DNA of 64,000 nt from Alentia gelatinosa (GCA_950022655.1 OX465592.1:5043544-5107543), one strand, 5' to 3'. Positions 1 to 11,460 are shown, counted from the stretch's first letter. Numbers and translations are program-made. Notes: generated by a model not told the origin, from the sequence alone.

Positions 1-94
1 CAGGTTCCAGTTACAGTAGTCAGCCGGGATGGGAATAAGTGTAGGCTGCGGTAAATGTCAAATAGAGATACATACCATCACACGGTTACACGAG

Positions 95-715
95 CGAAGT
101 GAGGAGGTGTGGAGGTGGAGAGGTTGTGAGGTAGAGAGGTGTGATGGTTTAGAGATAGAAAGGTGTAGAGTGGGAGAGGTGTGGAAGTGGGGAGGTTGAG
201 AAGTTGGGAGGTAGATAGCTTGGGAGGTAGAGGGGTGGGCATATAGAGACATAAGGAAGTAGGGAGGTGGGGAGGTAGAGAATTTGGGATGTAGAGAAGA
301 TGGGCGGTAGGGTGGTGTGGAGGAAGAGAAGTTGGGAGGTAGAGAAGTTGGGAGATAGAACAGGTGGGGAGGTAGAGAGGTGGGGAGGAGGGTAGGTGGG
401 GAGGTAGAGAGGTAGAGAGGTGGGGAGGTAGAGAGGTGGAGAGGTGTAGAGGTTGAGAGGTGGGGAGGTGTCGAGGTAAAGAGGTAGAGAGGTAGAGAGG
501 TGTAGAGGTTGAGAGGTAGGGAGGTAGAGAGGTGGAGAGGTGTGGAGGTGGGGAGGTAGAGAAGTGGGGAGGTGGAGAGGTGTAGAGGTAGAGAGGTAGA
601 GAGGTGGAGAGGTGTGGAGGAGTGGAGGTAGAGAGGTGGGGAGGTAGAGAGGTGGAGAGGTGTGGAGGTGTGGAGGTAGAGAGGTAGAGAGGTGTCGAGG
701 TGGCGACAGTCTGAC
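95..715. repeat. Purine-rich minisatellite (GAGGTAGAGAGGTGG-like)
   Basis: Degenerate tandem repeat of short GAGGT-containing blocks (GGTAGA, GGTGGA, GGTGTGGA) over about 620 bp. The plus strand is almost entirely purine plus T. All three minus-strand frames stay open and would encode low-complexity Leu/Ser/Thr/Pro protein, which is a by-product of the repeat and not a gene. It ends at a CATGG followed by non-repetitive DNA. Confidence 0.9.
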
Positions 716-1270
716 ATGGTTTATCACAAGAGGCTGGAACAGCCTTGACCTTTAATGAAGTGACTGGTGGAGGGCGTTGACATGGAGTGAATGTGACTGT
801 GTGACACTGCGTGGGGAGGATAAAGGAACCCCCTACAATCCGTATCAAAGTTATCACAGAAGTAAGATGTATTCCGGCTGTTCCTTATTTGTATGTGAAA
901 GATGTTTCACTTTTGATGCACAGTTATAGAATGACGAAAGGTGACAAAATCTGCAATACGTTTTAGATGCGTCTTCGATTTCTCAATTTATCATCTTTCG
1001 ACATATTCGATATGCTGTAATATTATCGGGCTTTTACTGAGTTAAAGCTTGCGACTTGTTAATGTCATGACTTTTCTGTTCAATTTGCAATTTAATCTAT
1101 TTAAGGGGATTGCAATTGGCAAAGAAATTCTAATATTTAGAGGAAAGTCCATGCAAACAGGTACGAGAAATTGAAGTCAATGAATGACACTTTCTATAAA
1201 AAGATGTTCATCTTATGAGCTTTTTAGTGTGGGGCCAGTCTTTGGAAGATCATCAAAATGTCCATCATGA
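716..1270. other. No recognisable feature
   Basis: Ordinary AT-rich non-coding sequence; I see no exon, repeat unit or hairpin here. Confidence 0.5.
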
Positions 1271-1277
1271 TATTCAG

Positions 1278-1642
1278 AGGCATATTTTACAATTCACGAT
1301 GGCGCCACCTGGTGGTCTTTAAACCTTGATAGTTATTAGTCCAAAATGTTTCGTTGTGATCTATTCTAATGCCAAATGAGTCAAATATGATATTTTGTCC
1401 GTTTTACCTAAGAGCTAGAATAGGCCCTTTTCATTTGGTTGATTTAGACTTGAAAATATGATATTTTTCGATTCATTAAAAAATGAGGACGATGGCCTAT
1501 GATTTTTAAAACTTATACATAGATAAACATAGATACATATATACATATAGACATATATTATATATAGTACTATTCGTTTCCTATATTCTGTGAAAGATGA
1601 TATATGGGTTTTCCTATGTAAAATCTAACCTTTAAAAACTTC

Positions 1643-1702
<60 letters not shown>

Positions 1703-1873
1703 CTATAATAATATTATGATAATATTATTCCATGAATAAAAAAAAAACTTCAACGCCGACCCTCATATTTTAAGTTGGATATATGTCTTCTACAACACTT
1801 GGAGATCATAATTACTAATATCCAGGAAATTGACATGAGCTTTGACTTTCAAGGTGAATTGTAGGACATACCT
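1278..1873. mobile_element. TTAA-type non-autonomous transposon, family T1, degenerate copy
   Basis: Inverted ends: AGGCATATTTTACAATTCAC on the left, and on the right the complement of AGGTATGTCCTACAATTCAC. A TTAA follows the right end; the left flank is TCAG, so the left target copy is mutated or lost. The 1750-1840 segment matches, inverted, about 41930-42000 of the better copy at 40999-42414. The subterminal GGCGCCACCTGGTGG block recurs in both. No coding capacity is seen. Confidence 0.6.
1645..1697. repeat. (AT)n microsatellite
   Basis: Uninterrupted AT dinucleotide run of about 53 bp inside the T1 element. Confidence 0.98.
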
Positions 1874-1879
1874 TTAAAT

Positions 1880-2340
1880 ATCTTTACCAGATCTTTTTAT
1901 TTTATTTTTCTCTGATAAACTCATTAGAGGAAAGCTTCGTGAGAAGTAAAAGCGCAGGATTCAATAGGATAAACATGAAAATCAGTCTCATATAATAAAT
2001 ACACAACTAGTTAATGCTTTGTATGTACCGTCGTAATAAGATGTTCCCTAGAGACACCCTCCCAATGTCCTACCGACAAGCTGGGAGCTTCTTCTGTCTA
2101 ATTCCAGCGCCGACGGTTGGCGACATGATTCGCACACAGGGAGACGAACCTGCCTCCGTTTACAGTTCTAACTGAGACTGAGAATGATCCTCTTCTCTGA
2201 GTGTTTGTTCAGAAGATTGGCCGCCAGCCAAGATCTCGGGAGGCAGTGTGGTGAACACCGCCAGTTTATATCAGACTCGAGAATTGACAATTTGTGATCC
2301 GTGGCCGCGACTCCCCCGGGGGCCGGGGTTCGTGATACGG
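1880..2340. other. Non-repetitive intergenic stretch
   Basis: No open exon, known RNA or repeat recognised. The 2030-2270 part is more GC-rich and non-repetitive (CGCCGACGGTTGGCGAC around 2108) and could be a regulatory or weakly transcribed island, but nothing in it is diagnostic. Confidence 0.3.
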
Positions 2341-2344
2341 CGGG

Positions 2345-3320
2345 AAGCCGAAGATAAGGACGGGAGGATGGAGAGAGAAGCCTCCGGAGGATAAGAACAC
2401 AGTGCTAGACCAGGAGTGAGGGTTTGTTTACACTGCACGATCCGACCCGCAACCATGACCTGCAACCACCAGACCAGAATCCAAGGTAAGGACGAGAGGA
2501 TGGAGAGAGAAGCCTCCGGAGGATAAGAACACAGTGCTAGACCAGGAGTGAGGGTTTGTTTACACTGCACGACACGACCCACAACCCAACCAGCAACCAT
2601 GACCTGCAACCACCAGACCAGAATCCAAGATAAGGACGAGAGGATGGAGAGGGAAATCTCAGTAGTATAAGAACACAGCGCTGAACCAGCAGTGAGGGTT
2701 TGTTTACACTGCACGACATGACCCGTCCACGATCTGATCCATACTGACCGTGATATGGTGGGAAGCCCGAGATAAGGATGGGAGGATGGAGAGGGAAGCC
2801 TCCGGAGGATAACAACACACCACCAAACCAGGCAGTGTAGGTCTGTTTACACAGAACGATCTGACCCACAACCCAACCCAACCCGCCGCCAACAACACTG
2901 TTCATGATGGTCTGTTTACATAGGACCTGACCTGCATCTGTGTCCTGACCGTGATACGGCGGGAAGCCTGAGATCAGAACAGGAGGATGGAGAGAGAAGC
3001 CTCCGGAGGATAAGAACACAGCGCTAGACCAGGCAGCGAGGGTTTGTTTACACTGCACGATCTGACCCATAACCCGACCTGCAACCATGACCTGCAACCA
3101 CCAATCCAGAACCCAAGATAAGGACGAGAGGATGGAGAGGGAAATCTCTGGAGGATAAGAACACATCGCTAGACCCGGCAGTGAGGGTCTGTTTACACTG
3201 CGCGATCTGACCCATCCATGACCCGACTGTGACACAGTGGGAAGCCTGAGATAAGGACAGGAGGAGAGCAAGATAAGCCTCTGGAGGACAACAACATGCT
3301 GCTAGACCAGGCAGTGACGG
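2345..3320. repeat. Tandem array, unit about 132-145 bp
   Basis: About seven units begin with a GATAAGGACGGGAGGATGGA-like box near 2355, 2487, 2629, 2771, 2972, 3116 and 3250. Each carries CCTCCGGAGGATAAGAACAC, a CTAGACCAGG block and GGTTTGTTTACACTGCACGA, then variable ACCCGCAACC text. The open frames on the minus strand across it are repeat artefacts. The second unit start (2487) reads CCAAGGTAAGG, a good 5' splice site; the later units mostly read GATAAGG. Confidence 0.85.
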
Positions 3321-3329
3321 TCTGTTTAC

Positions 3330-3505
3330 ATGACAAACTACATAACTTCACAGCATGACAAACTACATAACCTCACAGCGAGACAAACTACATAACCTCA
3401 CAGCGAGACAAACTACATAACCTCACAGCGAGACACACAGCGTCTACGTAACCTCACAGCATGACAAACTACGTAACCTCAAAGTATGATAGACTTCTTA
3501 ACCTC
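3330..3505. repeat. Short tandem array, about 25-bp unit
   Basis: Six or seven copies of ACAAACTACATAACCTCACA followed by GCGAG or GCATG, decaying to the right. Confidence 0.9.
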
Positions 3506-3615
3506 ACACATGTCTCTAGCAGCACGCACGAGAAAATAAACAAGTGGATGCAATCAATAAATGCTTCCCCTGGGATTTAGTCTGACACACACGTCTAAAT
3601 GTCTACTCTCCTGTC

Positions 3616-3616
<1 letters not shown>

Positions 3617-3677
<61 letters not shown>

Positions 3678-3680
3678 ATA
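3617..3680. repeat. (TA)n microsatellite with (TATG)n edge
   Basis: About 49 bp of TA repeats followed by TATG repeats, immediately left of a clan 2A element. Confidence 0.97.
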
Positions 3681-3689
3681 GCGTGTATT

Positions 3690-4045
3690 CGCTTCAGAAC
3701 CAATATAAGAAATAGACAATAATCAATGGTTTTGTGGAGGTTGACGCGTAGTAATACAAGAGCGCCAGCAAGTCGTTTACAGAGCTGCCTGTCCACAAGT
3801 CCATCATTTGTTGTATTTATTATCCATCTTTTCAGATAAATTATACCCCATAATTTCCATTTTAAAGGGTATAACAATAGGAACTATTTTCCTGCTCTAT
3901 AGCAGAAAGGGACTATTTTTCCGTATATCATGGTTTTGAAGGCCGTGCGCCACGGATTTGAATCCATATACCACAGTTAGGGTATCTCACAGGTTTTATA
4001 TAATGACTCGTGGTTTAGTTCTCAATTGGGGACTTGCATACCATG
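3690..4045 (-). mobile_element. Clan 2A palindromic element (MITE), copy 1
   Basis: Inverted relative to the copy at 35300-35700. Shared blocks are GGTTGACGCGTAGTAATAC (tip), ATTTATTATCCATCTTT (border), GGGACTATTTTTCCGTATA, ATACCACAGTTAGGGTATCT and AGGTTTTATATAATGACTCG. No coding capacity. Non-autonomous DNA element is inferred from the palindromic structure and multiple dispersed copies (16130, 26930, 35300, 40490). Confidence 0.7.
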
Positions 4046-4149
4046 GAAAATAAATTCAGATCAGCTATTCCCGTTTTGGGGATTTCATCGGAAGAAATAA
4101 ATCAAGGAAAAGAGGCAAGACGAGAATCGGCATCAAGTCAAACCACAAA

Positions 4150-4500
4150 TTTCCCAGTTTTTCTTGAATTGCGCATTAAGAAATCACGTGACCAGCGTCA
4201 TTAGACCACGTGACCCGTGCTGGTTTCCGGGCGGCGCCGGAAGTGGGCATTAATCGCTGATCATATCGGTTTCCGGTTTGCCGGGTCTCCCACCAGGGCG
4301 CGCTGCGTGTGGGGGCAACTCCCAGAAGGCAGCGCGCCGACAAACAGGAAGCCACGTGACCTCTCCCGGAGGACGCTGGTACTCGCTGATACTCGGCTCG
4401 TTCGTACGACACTCGTTCGTGCTCAAACATCGCTCGTAGCGTCGTCACACTGTCCGACTCGTAGGCAACGATTGGCTATGTTTAAACCAAAATCAAGCGA
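4150..4500. other. GC-rich unique island with a CTCF-like site
   Basis: CpG-rich, non-repetitive sequence with several CACGTG cores. CCACCAGGGCGCGCT at 4290-4304 resembles the CTCF core. Short open frames on both strands have no recognisable domain or good splice context. It could be a promoter or insulator. Confidence 0.35.
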
Positions 4501-4534
4501 GAAATGAAGCGATTTCCAGAACACAAAATGGCAT

Positions 4535-4920
4535 GTCTTGAGGCGTTTACACTATACATGATCATAGGCGGCGATTCTTGAATTTAGCACCGCCTGATGA
4601 CTTTCAGCAGTAAAAGGCTAGAAGTCGTCTAATATAAACGCCAAGTGCGTAGCGACTGCAGATCGTCTGATTACGACGGATTACGCAATTTGGCAACATC
4701 TGACGACTATTGGACATGCTCTGACACAGGAGACTAATTCAAGATGGCTTGAATTAGTCGTCTATACAGGCGGTGATTCTGTGAAAACTTAGCTGTCAGT
4801 GTAAACGCTTGAGTCCATTCTGAGGCTGATGACTTTTGCGGTGGACATTGCCACCACTTGACAACTACTTGCCTGACGATCTACAGTCGCCACTTATTTA
4901 GTCGCCTAATGTAAACATTG
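4535..4920. mobile_element. Palindromic MITE family G, copy 1
   Basis: Ends GGCGTTTACACTA on the left and TAATGTAAACATTGGG on the right. The arms fold on themselves, with paired blocks such as GCGACTGCAGATCGTCTGA and GACGATCTACAGTCGCC. The centre is a perfect 12-bp stem, GACTAATTCAAG/CTTGAATTAGTC with a 4-base loop, at about 4731-4758. A second copy lies at 9437-9810 in the opposite orientation. No coding capacity. Confidence 0.8.
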
Positions 4921-5425
4921 GGTAAGTGAGCTATCATTTCATATGATCAAATAAAAAAATATTAATAATAGTCATATCTCCCACTGGTAATTTAGCGTCA
5001 GAGGACCAATAAGCTAGAAACTGCAGCGATCTCTGGAAAATATAATCAGCATTTGAGCTATCATTGTCTACGACCCCTGTGGAAGAAAGCACAATTATGA
5101 GCCGGCTAGTGAGAAAACGTTTATTAACTACGATATGAGATGAACAAATTGATGAATATATGAAATACAATAGTAGTTCCAGGAATTATTGATAATATTT
5201 GCTAATTATGATAGATGTTATGAAATAAAAGATAAGATGTATATATGAGATTGAGATATAAAATCATGGGTGTTTGGTGGGTGGGTAAAAATTTGATTAT
5301 TCTCTATACTGACTAAATTTGATGAAGCAAGTCGGGGGTGGCCTTATTGCATAATTTATGCACAATTGATCGGTGAACACTTCTCTGCATGTCTTGTTTC
5401 CATTCACCGAACTGGCGTCGGTATA
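4921..5425. other. No recognisable feature
   Basis: AT-rich non-coding DNA. No repeat unit or exon is recognised. Confidence 0.4.
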
Positions 5426-5429
5426 CCCT

Positions 5430-5690
5430 AATTATCTCACCCTGGTATGTTGTTCTCCATCATTGGGAGCTCGTTTCCAAACCCATGAAATATTTAGGAA
5501 AAATATCCAATGGGGGATTATATCACAAATGTTAGCTCATTAGTCATTCTGAAGTGTGAGATAAATTCAGAAACCTATTCAGGTTTAGGGTCAGAGCTCA
5601 TCCAATCTCGTTTGAATCGCTACGTAATTCACGTTGTTTCGCTTTGTGAATTACTACACGATTCAAACTCAATGGAATACTATCGTAAAA
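5430..5690 (+). mobile_element. Clan 1 hairpin element, truncated
   Basis: Tail starts at ATCTCACCCTGG (5436), has a degenerate CCATCATTGGGAGCTCGT box and ends at GTGTGAGATAAATTCAG (5557). The hairpin core follows, with tip GTTTCGCTTTGTGAATTAC around 5636. The right arm is cut off where the next element begins, so this copy appears to have been broken by that insertion. Confidence 0.6.
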
Positions 5691-5990
5691 CTAATTCAGT
5701 TTAAGTCTTGGCCACCGTATTCCATGATTGGAGTTTGGCATAGTGATTTCACGAGGCGAAGCCGAGTGAAGTCCGGAGCCAAATCTCCAGGTAGTGGAAT
5801 GCGGTGGCCACGATTAAAACGAATCAGGTTTTGATTTTATCCTACCCCGTGTCCTCGATTTTGGAATATTACGTGATAACAATTATGTATGCCACTAGTG
5901 GCATATAAAACTCCATATGTCAGACAGCGTGGCATACGGAAACTCAATGTTAAGCCTATGGGATTTTATATCAAGGGTAGAATAAATATA
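5688..5990 (+). mobile_element. Clan 1b hairpin element, copy 1
   Basis: Core 5688-5833 is a long imperfect hairpin (TTGGCCACCGTATTCCA pairs with TGGAATGCGGTGGCCA) with tip CACGAGGCGAAGCCGAGTG. The tail runs 5835-5987, from TTTTATCCTACCCC to GGGTAGAATAAAT, with TGTTAAGCCTATGGG at 5949. The inverted copy at 25530-25815 keeps the same order, which supports the unit boundaries. Confidence 0.75.
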
Positions 5991-6289
5991 TATGATCTAT
6001 AGTATGGATCGTTGGTTCCAGACTCAAGATACTATTATTAGCACAGAATTGCATTCTGGGTAAGTGGGCGTCGAAGAGATCTGTTAGGTGGATTTGGAGC
6101 TTTTCGTGGAGAGCTTAAGATAGGCAGCAAAAGTCTTTTGGTGATGTCGACGCAGATTTGTCGTGCTGGGAAGTCGGCATGTCGGATTTGTTTGAGCAGG
6201 TGTTACCTCTGGTGTTAAATAATCGTTCAGCATTCAGCGAAGGGGGGGGAGGTGGAGGGGTAAGGAATTTATGATCCACCTAATTCAAA

Positions 6290-7315
6290 GTGTCTATAGA
6301 AAACACATAGGGAGCGTGTATCAGTATACTCAGGGCATACAGATATATCCACCCAATACAAAGTGTCCATAGAAAACACATAGGGAGTATGTATCACCAT
6401 ACCCGGAGCATACAGATATATCCACCTAATACAAAGTGTCTATACAAGACACATAGGGAGTGTGTATCACCATACCCGGAGCATACAGATATATCCGCCT
6501 AATACAAAGTGTCTGTAGAAAACACATAGGGAGTATGCATCACCATACCCGGAGCATACAGATATATCCACCCAATACAAAGTGTCCATAGAAAACACAT
6601 AGGGAGTATGCATCACCATACCCGGAGCATACAGATATATCCAACCAATACAAAGTGTCCATAGAAAATACATAGGGAGTGTGTATGGACGAATCAAAGT
6701 GTCTATATACTCAGTGTCTATATACTCAGGGCATACAGATATATCCACCCAATACAAATATACAGATATATCCACCCAATACAAAGTGTCCATAGAAAAC
6801 ACATAGGGAGTATGCATCACCATACCCGGAGCATACAGATATATCCAACCAATACAAAGTGTCCATAGAAAATACATAGGGAGTGTGTATGGACGAATCA
6901 AAGTGTCTATATACTCAGTGTCTATATACTCAGGGCATACAGATATATCCACCCAATACAAAGTGTCCATAGAAAACACATAGGGAGTATGTATCACCAT
7001 ACCCGGAGCATACAGATATATCCACCTAATACAAAGTGTCTATACAAGACACATAGGGAGTGTGTATCACCATACCCGGAGCATACAGATATATCCGCCT
7101 AATACAAAGTGTCTGTAGAAAACACATAGGGAGTATGCATCACCATACCCGGAGCATACAGATATATCCACCCAATACAAAGTGTCCATAGAAAACACAT
7201 AGGGAGTATGCATCACCATACCCGGAGCATACAGATATATCCAACCAATACAAAGTGTCCATAGAAAATACATAGGGAGTGTGTATGGACATACCTGGGC
7301 ATACAGATATCTTGT
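6290..7315. repeat. 73-bp tandem array derived from the clan 2B tail
   Basis: About 14 units of 73 bp; box CATAGGGAG recurs at 6306, 6379, 6452, 6525 and so on. The unit is the repeated tail of the elements at 22873 and 39755 (ATACAAAGTGTCCATAGAAA, ATACCCGGAGCATACAGATA). Positions 6361-6690 and 6961-7290 are identical at a 600-bp offset, so the array carries a recent higher-order duplication. Confidence 0.92.
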
Positions 7316-7324
7316 ATGCTCCGG

Positions 7325-7485
7325 GTTGCAAAACCTCTCTACATACAGAAAGCGACTCCTTTTGGTCAAAATCGTCTTCTCCAACTCGTTTGAATGCTAT
7401 GTGATATTCACTCGGCTTCACCTCGTTCATATCGCTCGTAGATAATGAAGACTTTGATCAAAACTTGTTGGTTTCTTCTTTATTA
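7325..7485 (+). mobile_element. Clan 1e hairpin core, copy 1
   Basis: Arms TTTTGGTCAAAATCGTC and GACTTTGATCAAAACTTG; tip ATTCACTCGGCTTCACCTCG. It abuts the 73-bp array and lacks the tail module. Related copies are at 28945, 36872 and 43627. Confidence 0.65.
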
Positions 7486-7489
7486 TTCG

Positions 7490-8085
7490 AGTTACATGAC
7501 ATATTTCTGAGATATTTGTTCATCGATTTGAGGCCTTGTGTATAGATTTTCCTTAACTCTGTCATCAATTCTCAACGATTGCCTTTCAGTCTCATTTAGT
7601 CCTGAATGTCTCTGTGTCTTTGTTAATGTCATATTCAATGCCAACATTTATCTGACATAACTCACCACATCGTCCTGTATGTTCATGTTAGCCAGAAACT
7701 GCTCTTGAAAAATCACTATTCTGCCCTCAAGGGAGGTCCAACCTAATATTAAGTCCCTATAAATCATTTCACGACCTCGGAATTCACTTCTGAAATTATT
7801 TCCCCAGAGAGCCTCATAGACATAAATAATAGATGGGTTTGGATCACAATAAACTCCCCATAAGACGTTGTAGTGAGGGAGAGCGAGTCAGACTGGCACC
7901 TCTCATGTGTATGTAGTGTAGTAGACTGGTTCCCTGGCCAGATGAATAATAGCACAGGTCACTGGGGATTCGCAACCAACTGTAACTGTGCAAATCAAAC
8001 CTCTCAGATCCCCAAATAAGGCATTTACACTGGTTTGAATGAATGACAATACAAAATAAACCAATGTAAAGCCCAGTACACATCT
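7490..8085. other. Non-coding stretch with a small repeat-J fragment
   Basis: Mostly unassigned. About 7915-7985 (GTAGACTGGTTCCCTGGCCA, then ATAGCACAGGTCACT) resembles the start of repeat family J at 16490. No exon is supported. Confidence 0.35.
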
Positions 8086-8091
8086 ACCGAT

Positions 8092-8275
8092 TTCGGAACA
8101 TTGATATACCTTTGTCGGCGAAAAGGAACGGTAATTCGTCTCAGGCGTGACATCCTAACGGAGTCAGCCCTAGTCGGTTGATGTAGGACAGCTAGGCAAG
8201 GTTAGTTAAACCACCCACTTGAGATGTTCTTTTGTCACCGAAGAGTTGTGGTTCGATGTTCCTAAATCGGTCGCC
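8092..8275. mobile_element. Imperfect palindrome, probable MITE
   Basis: Left arm ACCGATTTCGGAACATTGA pairs with the right-arm complement ACCGATTTAGGAACATCGA. Inner blocks CTTTGTCGGCGAAAAGGAAC and GTTCTTTTGTCACCGAAGAG also pair. No second copy is in the window. Confidence 0.55.
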
Positions 8276-8309
8276 AAATGTTTATCAACATGTTGATAAA
8301 TTCAGTCAG

Positions 8310-8350
8310 GGATAGACACTGACAACTCGAGTTCGGTTTTGTATTTAAAT
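8310..8350 (+). mobile_element. Fragment of a clan 1a hairpin arm
   Basis: AGACACTGACAACTCGAGTT followed by CGGTTTTGTATTTA closely matches the right arm of the element at 27995 (about 28115-28155). Confidence 0.6.
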
Positions 8351-8394
8351 TTTACATGAATTTTACTCTATGTCATGTCTGTCTAACACTTTTG

Positions 8395-8960
8395 TCATGA
8401 AACTAGTAAAACAGGTCCATGATGTGTAGATTGTTATCTAATTCTTATGTTGGGGGTCTGTCTTTACCTAAGGGCAGCTACTTGTGTTGTCGCGAAACTA
8501 GGGAACCTTAAGTCTGTATGGTGTCACAGACATGTCACGAAACTACTGAAAAAGGGACCTGTTTCAGTAGTTTCGTGACATTAGACCTAGACAGACATCA
8601 ACAGCGGCACCAACAGTGCAAGCAACAGCAGAAAAAATTTTGTCGGGTTTCAAAACGCATGTCAGAGTTAATGTCAAATATCAGCAGATTGGAGTGGCCA
8701 ATTCTCCTCATATTTGGGACGATTATAGGTTATATGTATCCCTTACTCGTGTTCAAGTTTCATTGCTTAATGTCTACGGTAAGTGAGTGAAATCGTCTAA
8801 TACTTTTTAAACCGGACACCCCATGTTTGGTGTCTATCTTGTCCTAAGTGCCACAACTTGTTTTGATCTGTCCGTATGGTGTCACAAATGCAAACTAGAC
8901 ATGTCACGAAACTACTGAAACAGGTCCCAGGTCCCTGATTCACTTCGTTTCTCTGTGGCC
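8395..8960. mobile_element. Palindromic repeat family F, copy 1
   Basis: Carries several inverted copies of ACGAAACTA(G/C)TGAAACAGG and GTCTGTATGGTGTCACAGAC. It shares ACAGACATCAACAGC, CAACAGTGCAAGCAACAG and GATTATAGGTTATATGTATC with the copy at 21995-22690. The short open frame inside (8518-8790) is not conserved and is not called. Confidence 0.7.
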
Positions 8961-8984
8961 TCAGTTCTCCTGAACGCGTTAAAA

Positions 8985-9240
8985 TCGTCATGAATGCGGC
9001 GTGGCAGACTCACGTTTAAATGGCGGGAAAATAACGCCGTCTGCCTCCCGCCATCACGGATTCACGCCGACAGGGCTCTAATGCGTCCATAGAATGGAGT
9101 TTCTAAAGGACGACGCACTGCCACACGTAGAGCTTCGTGTTCGAGCTGCGCCGCTCGCTAAATGCCTCGCGTGTTCTGCGCATGCGTTATCAAAACAAAC
9201 ACTCTCCCAGCAGATCTTCCGTGATACGCAGATTTACTGA
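8985..9240. promoter_or_regulatory. CpG-rich unique island with NRF1-like site
   Basis: Non-repetitive, CpG-rich, with paired GGCGGGAAA and TCCCGCCAT boxes (E2F-like) near 9020-9050 and GCGCATGCG, the NRF1 core, at 9178-9186. This is a promoter- or enhancer-like composition; no exon is identified next to it. The role is inference. Confidence 0.3.
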
Positions 9241-9436
9241 TCTCTGATTGAAACTGTGTTGTGGGATACACCGGAAATGGAAATGGTGATGTATTCAGGC
9301 ATCACAACAGTGAATCTGTCAAACTGATGTAATACACAATGAATCTGATATGTGAAGTGTTGAATGAGCTTCTCCGACAATCCAACTGTTTCTTATCCTG
9401 CTCTAATGAGTAGTGTGAATGCTCCTTGGTGAAGTG

Positions 9437-9810
9437 TAACCCAGCGTTTACATTAGACGACTGAATATGTGGCGACTGTAGATCAACAGTCATGAGGTGC
9501 TGGCAATGTCCACCGCAAAAGTCTACCTCAGTATGGACTCTGGAGCGTTTACACCGTCAACTAGGTTTTCACAGAATCGCCACCTGTCTAGACGACTAAT
9601 TCAAGCCGGCTTGAATTAGTCGCCAGCGTCAGATGTCCAATAGTGGTCAGGTGGTGCCAAATTGTGCTGAATCAGACATAATCAAAATCTGCAGTCGCCA
9701 CTGACTTGGCGTTTACACTAAACAACTTCTAGCCTTTTCCAGCTGAAAGTCATCAGGCAGTGCTAGATTCAAGAACCGCAACCTATAGTCATCTAGTGTA
9801 AATGCCAAGA
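9437..9810. mobile_element. Palindromic MITE family G, copy 2
   Basis: Inverted relative to 4535-4920. Ends CAGCGTTTACATTAGACGAC and CATCTAGTGTAAATGCC; central stem GACTAATTCAAG-CCGG-CTTGAATTAGTC at about 9594. Confidence 0.8.
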
Positions 9811-9892
9811 TACAAGCAGGCCACAGAATCTATGCCTGGAGAGTGAAGACAACGTTGAGTGTGTTATTCTCCTTCTGATTCAGGCCACATTT

Positions 9893-9990
9893 AGCCTCAT
9901 ATGTACATACACACACATTTAGCCTCATACATATACACACTTAGCCTCATACATATATACATGTACATACATTTAGCCTCATAGACATAC
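9893..9990. repeat. Short TTAGCCTCATA(CATA)n repeat
   Basis: Four copies of TTAGCCTCATACATA-like text with CATA microsatellite spacers. Confidence 0.85.
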
Positions 9991-10214
9991 ATATGTAGAC
10001 CCAGCTCTGACTGATAAACTATAGGTTGTGTTGGACACAGAGGGAAAGCCATTAGTGGCCGAACTCTGCGTGAGTGGCATTATGCAGAGGGTGGCGTGAT
10101 GTAAAACTCCGGGACCCTCAACTGCCATCATGAATAATGAAAATATGTCATGTTTCTCACTCACACACATGTCGATGTGACGGCTGTTACGGGTTAATGT
10201 CGACACCCTCCCCC

Positions 10215-11092
10215 CACCACACTCATTCTGAAGTGGAATTCATGTACATCACAGGGTGTTTTTCTGTGACAAATCCTGCTGAGATTCATGTACCTCACAA
10301 AGTGTTTTTTCTGAGGCAAATCCTGCTGAGATTCAGTCCTGGAACACAACTTTCTGTCTAAATTGTAGGGTTCCATTTCCTTGAGACATGAGTTTTTCCC
10401 CTCCAACTGTTGGCGTGATTTATCCCTAAAAAGGAACAGAATCTCATGACATTCTGAACCCTGTGAGGTATGTGAATCCTATCGTGTGAATTCCACTTAA
10501 AAAGGAACAGAATCTCATTACATTCTAAACACTGTGAGGTATGTGAATCCCACGTGTGAATTCCACTTTACCCAAACTCTAAAGTGGGATTCACACGGTG
10601 GGATTCATGTACCTAACAGGGTGTTTGTCTGAGACATATCCTTTTGAGATTTGGAACTGGTACGCAATCTCCTCGTCTGAATTATAGGGTCCCATTTTGC
10701 TGAGACAAGATTTGTCGGCGACAATCATCGCTAACAAAGAACAGAATCTAATGAGATTTTGACTTTAAAGAGGTTTAACAAATGGACCTGTTGCGACTAT
10801 ATACCTGCCCTAGCCAATAGGAGGCCAGCCAGAATGATTACATGTTTGTAACACCCCTCACCTCAAGGGAACTTGAATCCCAGGGTGATATGTTCACTGT
10901 GACTATCTCTAAGATTATGTACCAGGTGTGTCCTCCCATGTGAATCAAATTCGCCATTTTTCCTTGAGATTGATAAAAGCACTTTGCCATGGGAATTTTG
11001 TACCAACCTAGAATTGTCTGAGACTAGGGGAAAGGTGTGAAGTACACCAGTCGCAGGTACATGAGTCTCTTCGTGTGAATCCCACTTAAGTC
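10215..11092. mobile_element. Composite inverted-repeat element family E, copy 1
   Basis: Repeats of CCCTGTGAGGTATGTGAATC, GGAACAGAATCTCATGA and ATTGTAGGGTTCCATTT occur in both orientations. Outer ends are GAAGTGGAATTCATGTAC and GTGTGAATCCCACTTAAG. A shorter copy at 33155-33740 preserves the order. The short open frames inside are not conserved. Confidence 0.65.
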
Positions 11093-11341
11093 ACCGCTTC
11101 TCGCCGATATCCCCCGAGCTTTCCTTCTAATCCCTCAATGCTGTGATACACTAGTGACGACCTGTGAGACAAATAAGAGATTAACAGCCAGCCTTTAGAA
11201 TCTCACTTTCAAACAAGAAAGAAGCTCAACCTTAGTTCTTTATCGCAGTAATCTGTATCTGCTCTCTGCACCACTTATCATCTATCTAATCAGCCTTCTC
11301 CTTGAGTACCTCCTCCTTTCTTTTAGATCACTCATCCACCT

Positions 11342-11362
11342 GCCCCCCCCCCCCCCCCCCCC
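11342..11362. repeat. Poly(C) tract
   Basis: About 20 consecutive C residues, then ACACCC. Confidence 0.98.
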
Positions 11363-11378
11363 ACACCCATCCATGTGC

Positions 11379-11460
11379 TTAAAGGCATATCCTACAATTA
11401 GCAGTGACACCACCTGGTGATTTTTATACATCAACATTTATACATTGAAATTGGTAATTT
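11379..11460. mobile_element. T1 element fragment (one terminus)
   Basis: TTAA followed by AGGCATATCCTACAATTAGC and ACACCACCTGGTGAT, the same terminus as 40999 and 1278. No matching right end was found. Confidence 0.55.

Noticed and set aside
58..857. Three overlapping minus-strand frames of Leu/Ser/Thr/Pro
   Set aside because: Read-through of the purine-rich minisatellite in all three frames; no protein selection.
2271..3271. Minus-strand frames over the 140-bp array
   Set aside because: Repeat-derived, unequal unit lengths change the frame, no conserved residues beyond the repeat.
6467..7430. Minus-strand frames with repeated YWVDISV text
   Set aside because: 73-bp transposon-tail array; frame shifts every unit.
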